A program made the translations under genes and the position numbers. Positions 4,382 through 8,934 of a stretch of 8,934 nt of DNA are shown piece after piece (position 1 is the stretch's first letter; the number at the start of each line of letters is the position of its first letter). The stretch comes from Actinomycetota bacterium (GTDB lineage: Bacteria; Actinomycetota; Acidimicrobiia; Acidimicrobiales; AC-14). The notes beneath the pieces were generated by a model. The model was not told the origin of the DNA. It searched no databases and worked only from the letters and a program-made list of their open reading frames with translations. The DNA is taken from assembly GCA_020200615.1 (NCBI GenBank), contig JAIVIH010000307.1:1-8934 (forward strand), written 5' to 3'.

Positions 4382-7300
4382 GTGATGGCCGAGGAGCCGT
4401 CGACCGCAGCAGCCTTCGGGCCCAACGCCTGGTTGGTCGACGAGATGTACGAGCGTTACCGGGCCGATGCGTCGTCCGTGGCCGAAAGCTGGCGGGACTT
4501 CTTCGTCGGCTACCGCCCGGACGGGCAGGCGGTTGGCGAGCCCGCGGCGGCTTGGGCCTCGTCTCCGGCCTCCGCGCCGCAGCCTCACAGGGACGGAGAC
4601 GGCGAAGGGCAGGACGCCATGAACGCCGCTTTCTCGCGCGACGGCAACCAGGCCCGCGTCGTCCGCCACCCTCACATCGGCCTGGGCCTGGCGGTGGACG
4701 TCCCCAAGGCCGACGGGTCCCGCACCCTGTTGGTGCCGTGCATCCGTGAAGCCGACACGCTCGACTTCCGTGCCTTCCACGCCGCCTACGAAGAGGTGAT
4801 CCGCCGGGTGCGCACGGCCAAGGTCACCCCCGACGACTTCACGGGCGTGACCATGACCCTGACCAACCCGGGGACGCTCGGCACCGTCCAGTCCGTGCCC
4901 CGCCTGATGCCAGGGCAGGGCGTGATCGTGGGTGTGGGCGTGCTCGAGTACCCGGCCGAGTTCCAGGGCGCCGACCCGCGGGTGCTGGCCGACCTCGGGG
5001 TGTCGAAGGTCATCACCCTCACGTCGACCTACGACCACCGCATCATCCAGGGCGCCGAGTCGGGGCTGTACCTCAAGCGCATCCACGAGCTGTTGCTGGG
5101 GACCGACGACTTCTACGGCGACGTGTTCCGCTCGGTGAACGTCCCCTACGAGCCGGTGCGGTGGCGGCCGGACGTCAACCCCAACAGCGACCGCAACGAG
5201 GTCGCCCGGGCCAAGCAGGTCCACGTCCAGACCCTGATCAACATGTACCGGGTCCGCGGCCATCTCATCGCCGACCTCGACCCGCTGGGCCTCAAGGAGC
5301 CCCGTACCCACCCCGAGCTCGACCCGATCACGTACGGCCTGACCATCTGGGACCTCGAGCGCGAGTTCTTCACCGACGGTCTGGCGGGCAAGGACTGGAT
5401 GCGGTTGGGCGACATCCTGGGCGTGCTGCGCGACGCCTACTGCCGTCGGGTCGGCGTGGAGTACATGCACATCCAGGAGCCCGACCAGAAGCGGTGGGTG
5501 CAGGAGCAGGTGGAGGGCGTCCGCACGACGCTGGAGCCGGCCGAGCAGGCCCACGTCCTGGACAGGCTGAACGCAGCGGAGGCCTTCGAACGCTTCCTCC
5601 ACACCAAGTACGTGGGTCACAAGCGGTTCGGTCTGGAGGGGGCCGAGAGCGCCATCTGCCTCATCGACGAGCTGCTCGACTGCGCCGCCCGCAGCGGGAT
5701 CCACGAGGCCGTGCTGGGCATGGCCCACAGGGGACGCCTCAACGTGCTGGTCAACATCGTGGGCAAGTCGCTGCGCCAGATCTTCCGGGAGTTCGAGGGC
5801 GACCTCGACCCCGCCACCACCCAGGGGTCGGGCGACGTGAAGTACCACGTCGGCGCGGCGGGGAAGTTCGTGGGCCGGTCGGGGATCTCGCTTCCCGTCG
5901 CTCTCGCCTCCAACCCGTCCCACCTGGAAGCGGTCGACCCGGTGGTGGAAGGGATGGTGCGGGCCAAGCAGGACCTCATCGACGACCCTGAGGCCTTCTC
6001 CGTGCTGCCGCTGGTGATCCACGGGGACGCCGCCTTCGCCGGCCAGGGCGTGGTGGCCGAGACCCTCAACCTCTCCGCCCTGCGCGGCTACCGGGTGGGG
6101 GGGACGGTCCACCTCGTCATCAACAACCAGCTGGGTTTCACCACCGCGCCGGCCGAGGCCCGGTCGTCGGTGTACCCGACAGACGTGGCCAAGATGGTCC
6201 AGGCGCCCATCTTCCACGTGAACGGGGACGACCCCGAGGCCTGCCTGCGGGTGGCGCGCCTGGCCTTCGGGTTCCGGGAGGCGTTCCACAAGGACGTCGT
6301 CATCGACATGGTGTGTTACCGGCTCCACGGTCACAACGAGGGCGACGACCCGTCCTACACCCAGCCCCTCATGTACAAGCGCATCGAGGCCCACCGGTCC
6401 GTCCGCAAGCTGTACACGGAGACCCTCGTACGCCGCGGCGACCTCACCATGGACGAGGCCGAGCGGGCCCTCGACGACTTCCTGGGCAAGATGCAGCAGT
6501 CGTTCGAGGAGACCCGCCAGTCGAGCCCTCCTCAGCCCGTGGTCGTGCGCAAGCCGGCGGGGGAGGGCGGTACCGACGCCCCCGACCCGGGCGCCCACGT
6601 GGCCGTGCCCACGGGTGTCGAGCAGGCGGTGCTCGACCGGGTGGTCGACTCACTGCACGAGACGCCGGCCGGCTTCAGCGTCCACCCCAAGCTGGCCCGC
6701 CAGCTCGCCGGCCGCCTGCACGCCTATTCCGGCGGAGAGGTCGACTGGTCGCTGGCCGAGTCCCTGGCCTTCGGCTCGCTCCTCCTGGAGGGCACCGACG
6801 TTCGCCTCAGCGGCCAGGACACCCGCCGGGGCACGTTCTCCCAGCGTCACTCGGTCCTGGTCGACTACGAGACGGGCGCAGAGTGGGTGCCGCTGGCCCA
6901 GCTCGACCCGGCGCAGGGCAAGTTCTGGGTGTACGACTCCATGCTCTCGGAGTACGCCGCCGTGGGCTTCGAGTACGGGTACTCCGTCGTGCACCGGGAG
7001 GCCCTGGTGGCGTGGGAGGCGCAGTTCGGAGACTTCGTCAACGGCGCCCAGGTGGTGATCGACCAGTTCCTCACGGCCGCCGAGGACAAGTGGGGACAGT
7101 CGTCGGGGCTCGTCCTGCTCCTGCCCCATGGGTACGAGGGACAGGGCCCCGAACACTCATCGGCGCGAGTGGAGCGCTTCCTCACCCTGTGCGCCGAGGA
7201 CAACATCCAGGTGGTCAACCCGACGACCGCGGGCCAGTACTTCCACGTGCTCCGCCGCCAGGTGCGCAGGGCGGGCCGCAAACCGCTGGTGGTGCTCACC

Positions 7301-7771
7301 CCGAAGTCCCTGCTGCGAGCCCGCCACGCCCGCTCGCCGGTCGACGACCTGACGTCCGGGGCCTTCTCAGAGGTGCTGCCCGATGCCGGGTTCAGGGGCG
7401 ACCCCGCCGACGTGCGCCGCGTGGTGCTGACATCGGGCAAGGTGGCCTACGACGCCATGGTCGCCCGTGACGAGAGGGGCCTACCCGTGCCCGTGGTCCG
7501 GGTCGAGCAGCTCTACCCGTGGCCCGAGGCCGCCGTCCTCTCCGCCCTCGCCGGCTACCCCTCGGCCACCGAGGTGGTGTGGTTGCAGGAGGAGCCGGAG
7601 AACATGGGGCCGTGGCCTTTCGTCCACCTGCGCCTGCACCGCATCCTGCGTGACCGGCTCAACCTCCGCCATGTGAGCCGCAGCCCGTCGGCCAGCCCGG
7701 CGACGGGCAGCCAGACCGTCCACGCCGAGGAGCAGGCCGCCCTTCTCGAGAGCGCTTTCTCCGCGCTGTAA
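4382..7771 (+). CDS. kgd: Kgd/OdhA-type 2-oxoglutarate decarboxylase/dehydrogenase with shortened E2o domain
   Basis: This enzyme of the TCA cycle decarboxylates 2-oxoglutarate with thiamine diphosphate. In Actinomycetota one polypeptide fuses an E1o to an E2o succinyltransferase core. Residues 1-45 are the N-terminal helix of the family (NAWLVDEMYERYRADASSVAESWRDFF... region). Residues 46-79 are a Pro/Ala linker. Residues 80-235 are the C-terminal part of E2o, with LTNPGTLGTVQSVPRLMPGQG and the DHR motif (His219) before IIQGAESG. E1o follows: HRGRLNVLVN (His449), the thiamine-site GDAAFAGQG (548) with NNQLGF (581), and HGHNEGDDPS. The C-terminal domain includes FSQRHSV, LSEYAAVGFEYGY and HAEEQ. 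At 1129 residues it is about 100 shorter than M. tuberculosis Kgd (about 1,230), because the first half of E2o is missing between residues about 60 and 80. E1 activity looks intact; acyltransferase activity is doubtful. The start is GTG 4382 or ATG 4385. Confidence 0.95.
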   Translation: MMAEEPSTAAAFGPNAWLVDEMYERYRADASSVAESWRDFFVGYRPDGQAVGEPAAAWASSPASAPQPHRDGDGEGQDAMNAAFSRDGNQARVVRHPHIGLGLAVDVPKADGSRTLLVPCIREADTLDFRAFHAAYEEVIRRVRTAKVTPDDFTGVTMTLTNPGTLGTVQSVPRLMPGQGVIVGVGVLEYPAEFQGADPRVLADLGVSKVITLTSTYDHRIIQGAESGLYLKRIHELLLGTDDFYGDVFRSVNVPYEPVRWRPDVNPNSDRNEVARAKQVHVQTLINMYRVRGHLIADLDPLGLKEPRTHPELDPITYGLTIWDLEREFFTDGLAGKDWMRLGDILGVLRDAYCRRVGVEYMHIQEPDQKRWVQEQVEGVRTTLEPAEQAHVLDRLNAAEAFERFLHTKYVGHKRFGLEGAESAICLIDELLDCAARSGIHEAVLGMAHRGRLNVLVNIVGKSLRQIFREFEGDLDPATTQGSGDVKYHVGAAGKFVGRSGISLPVALASNPSHLEAVDPVVEGMVRAKQDLIDDPEAFSVLPLVIHGDAAFAGQGVVAETLNLSALRGYRVGGTVHLVINNQLGFTTAPAEARSSVYPTDVAKMVQAPIFHVNGDDPEACLRVARLAFGFREAFHKDVVIDMVCYRLHGHNEGDDPSYTQPLMYKRIEAHRSVRKLYTETLVRRGDLTMDEAERALDDFLGKMQQSFEETRQSSPPQPVVVRKPAGEGGTDAPDPGAHVAVPTGVEQAVLDRVVDSLHETPAGFSVHPKLARQLAGRLHAYSGGEVDWSLAESLAFGSLLLEGTDVRLSGQDTRRGTFSQRHSVLVDYETGAEWVPLAQLDPAQGKFWVYDSMLSEYAAVGFEYGYSVVHREALVAWEAQFGDFVNGAQVVIDQFLTAAEDKWGQSSGLVLLLPHGYEGQGPEHSSARVERFLTLCAEDNIQVVNPTTAGQYFHVLRRQVRRAGRKPLVVLTPKSLLRARHARSPVDDLTSGAFSEVLPDAGFRGDPADVRRVVLTSGKVAYDAMVARDERGLPVPVVRVEQLYPWPEAAVLSALAGYPSATEVVWLQEEPENMGPWPFVHLRLHRILRDRLNLRHVSRSPSASPATGSQTVHAEEQAALLESAFSAL

Positions 7772-7780
7772 CCGGCGCTC

Positions 7781-7795
7781 CCCGCACCGGGCGGG
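7781..7795. terminator. Possible bidirectional terminator stem
   Basis: CCCGC (7781-7785) pairs with GCGGG (7791-7795) around ACCGG, in the 29-base gap between the convergent stops of the Kgd-like and CPBP genes. The position is right for a shared terminator, but the stem is short and no T-run follows on either strand. Confidence 0.3.
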
Positions 7796-7800
7796 CTGGC

Positions 7801-8679
7801 CTATCCCACGGCCAGGGCGACGAGCACGGCGACCAGGTTGAAGAAGGCGTGGGCCGCCACCGAGGTTCCCACCCGACGCCACCAGGCGGTGATCCCGAAC
7901 ACCACCCCGGCGGCGGCGATGACCGCCACCACCGAGAAGTTGGCCAGCCCCAGCAGGGGGCTGTAGTGGGCCAGGCCGAAGAGCAGGCCCTGGATGGCGA
8001 TGGCCGCCGCCACCCCCACCGCGGTCGTGAGAGAACGCTGGAGCAGGCCCCGGAAGAACAGCTCCTCAACCAGAGGAGCGCCGATCACGGCGACTACGGC
8101 GAACACCATGAAACCGGGAAGGCTGTCGCGCACTTCCCCGTAGACGCCCTGGTTGGAGCCCAGCAGGTCTTCGGACCCGAACAGGAAGGGGATCAGGACG
8201 ATCACCCCCGCCACCCGGGCGACCAGCGACATCAGCAGGCCCCACGAGAAGTCCGCCCCCCTGAGGGTCAGCCCGTAGTCCCGGGCGATGTTGCCCGACC
8301 CGTACCGGCGGCTGACCAGCCAGCACGACCCCAGGAGCCCGGTCCACAGCCCGAGCAGGTTCAGGATGAGCACCAGGACCTCGGGGAGATCGAGGAGCTC
8401 TCCCACCACGGCGAGGACGATCCCGGCGACGATGCCGACCACGAACCCACCGAGGGCGTAGAACGTGGCGCGGCCGGGCAGGACCGGCCGGTCGTCGGGG
8501 GGACCGGTGACGGCCACCGTGGGCGGCCACGGCATGGGCCGCTCGGTCACCTGGCCGGCGATCACCACGCCCGGCGTCCAGGCCGCCCCGTTCCAGTACC
8601 GCAACTCGCCGACCCCGGACGGGTCGGGGTACCAGGCGGGAGGTGGGACCGCAGGCGTGCTGACGCCGGCCCAGCTCAT
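7801..8679 (-). CDS. CPBP-family intramembrane metalloprotease with N-terminal DUF2510-like domain
   Basis: This 292-residue protein opens with a short soluble domain at about 14-40 (PAWYPDPSGVGELRYWNGAAWT), the DUF2510 pattern common in actinobacterial membrane proteins. After a Pro-rich linker come several hydrophobic helices from about 72 onward. The CPBP (CAAX protease and bacteriocin-processing, ABI) motifs are complete: EELFFR at 205-210, FGLAH with His238, and HAFFN with His277 and Asn281. These residues are the expected metal ligands and catalytic Glu. It should act in the cytoplasmic membrane on an unknown substrate. ATG 8679 is preferred because it overlaps the upstream stop as ATGA and begins just before the DUF2510 domain; the frame's extension to 8775 overlaps the upstream gene and is Arg-rich. 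It is convergent with the Kgd-like gene. Confidence 0.9.
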   Translation of the reverse strand: MSWAGVSTPAVPPPAWYPDPSGVGELRYWNGAAWTPGVVIAGQVTERPMPWPPTVAVTGPPDDRPVLPGRATFYALGGFVVGIVAGIVLAVVGELLDLPEVLVLILNLLGLWTGLLGSCWLVSRRYGSGNIARDYGLTLRGADFSWGLLMSLVARVAGVIVLIPFLFGSEDLLGSNQGVYGEVRDSLPGFMVFAVVAVIGAPLVEELFFRGLLQRSLTTAVGVAAAIAIQGLLFGLAHYSPLLGLANFSVVAVIAAAGVVFGITAWWRRVGTSVAAHAFFNLVAVLVALAVG

Positions 8680-8934
8680 GCGCGGTAGATGAACCCGTCG
8701 TCGACGGCGTTGAGCACGGCGATGCCCAGGGCGATCCCGACCACGATGGCGACGAGCGAGCCGATCCCCACCCACAACCCGAAGCGGTCACCCTTGGAGT
8801 TGCCGATGAAGCCGAAGACGGCGCCCAGCGTTCCCAAGATGATGGGCACGAAGATGATGGCGAGAATGCCGCAGACCAGCCCGGCGATGGTCCACGGCCG
8901 ACCCGGGGAGCCGGCCAGGGGAGGCGGGTAGCCC
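8676..8934 (-). CDS. Small membrane protein, DUF4190-like (5' end off the window)
   Basis: The last 86 residues are visible. A Pro/Gly-rich stretch (GYPPPLAGSPGRP) is followed by a hydrophobic helix (WTIAGLVCGILAIIFVPIILGTLGAVFGFIG), a short polar turn (NSKGDRFG), a second helix (LWVGIGSLVAIVVGIALGIAVL) and a short tail. This layout, a Pro-rich N-terminus with two close helices joined by a polar turn, resembles DUF4190-type proteins, which also often carry DUF2510-like or Tyr-Pro-rich heads. The stop overlaps the CPBP start as ATGA, so the two are probably one operon and translationally coupled. Function is unknown. Confidence 0.75.
   Translation of the reverse strand, partial: GYPPPLAGSPGRPWTIAGLVCGILAIIFVPIILGTLGAVFGFIGNSKGDRFGLWVGIGSLVAIVVGIALGIAVLNAVDDGFIYRA

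Noticed and set aside
4340..6598. A 752-codon minus-strand frame opposite the Kgd-like gene.
   Set aside because: It is the antisense mirror of a highly conserved enzyme; it is His/Val/Asp-rich and has no recognisable fold.
1..8934. CRISPR arrays, insertion sequences, tRNA/rRNA genes and phage genes.
   Set aside because: No regularly spaced repeats, transposase or integrase motifs, or tRNA-like clover sequences were seen on either strand.

Overview
The window is very GC-rich. Its genes are tightly packed with short start/stop overlaps, and it carries a 2-oxoglutarate decarboxylase/dehydrogenase of the fused E2o-E1o type known from Actinomycetota, together with a DUF2510-type domain. This points to an actinobacterium. 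The resemblance of the small membrane and zinc-ribbon proteins to recalled Acidimicrobiia hypotheticals makes that class my best guess, but no ribosomal or marker RNA is present to confirm it.

Layout: (1) At 1-123 (-) is the 5' end of an unrecognised gene that leaves the window. (2) At 124-356 is a divergent intergenic region with a 25-bp inverted repeat (168-192). (3) At 357-1812 (+) is a three-gene operon joined by ATGA and GTGA overlaps: a 23-codon ORF that starts exactly like the hydrogenase chaperone HypC, a SIS-like protein with a HypC/HupF-like C-terminal domain, and a GmhA-like SIS protein. I read this as an accessory unit for [NiFe]-hydrogenase maturation; no hydrogenase structural gene is visible. 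(4) At 1809-2318 (-) is a MerR-family regulator with a cysteine-rich metal-sensor pattern, convergent with the operon. (5) At 2435-2659 (-) is a small zinc-ribbon protein. (6) At 2848-4253 (-) is a pair encoding a single-pass membrane-anchored protein and a small two-helix membrane protein. (7) At 4382-7771 (+) is the large Kgd/OdhA-type TCA-cycle enzyme. (8) At 7801-8934 (-), convergent with it, are a CPBP intramembrane protease and, overlapping its start, the 3' end of a small membrane protein gene that runs off the right edge.

Two points stand out. First, the Kgd-like protein lacks about 90-100 residues that normally form the N-terminal half of the E2o acyltransferase domain, while the reading frame stays open and E1o looks complete. 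Second, the HypC signature is split: the invariant Met-Cys-Leu start sits on a 23-residue ORF, and a HypC-like barrel sequence sits at the end of the next protein. In both cases an in-frame deletion, real or from assembly, is an alternative to a genuine biological arrangement.
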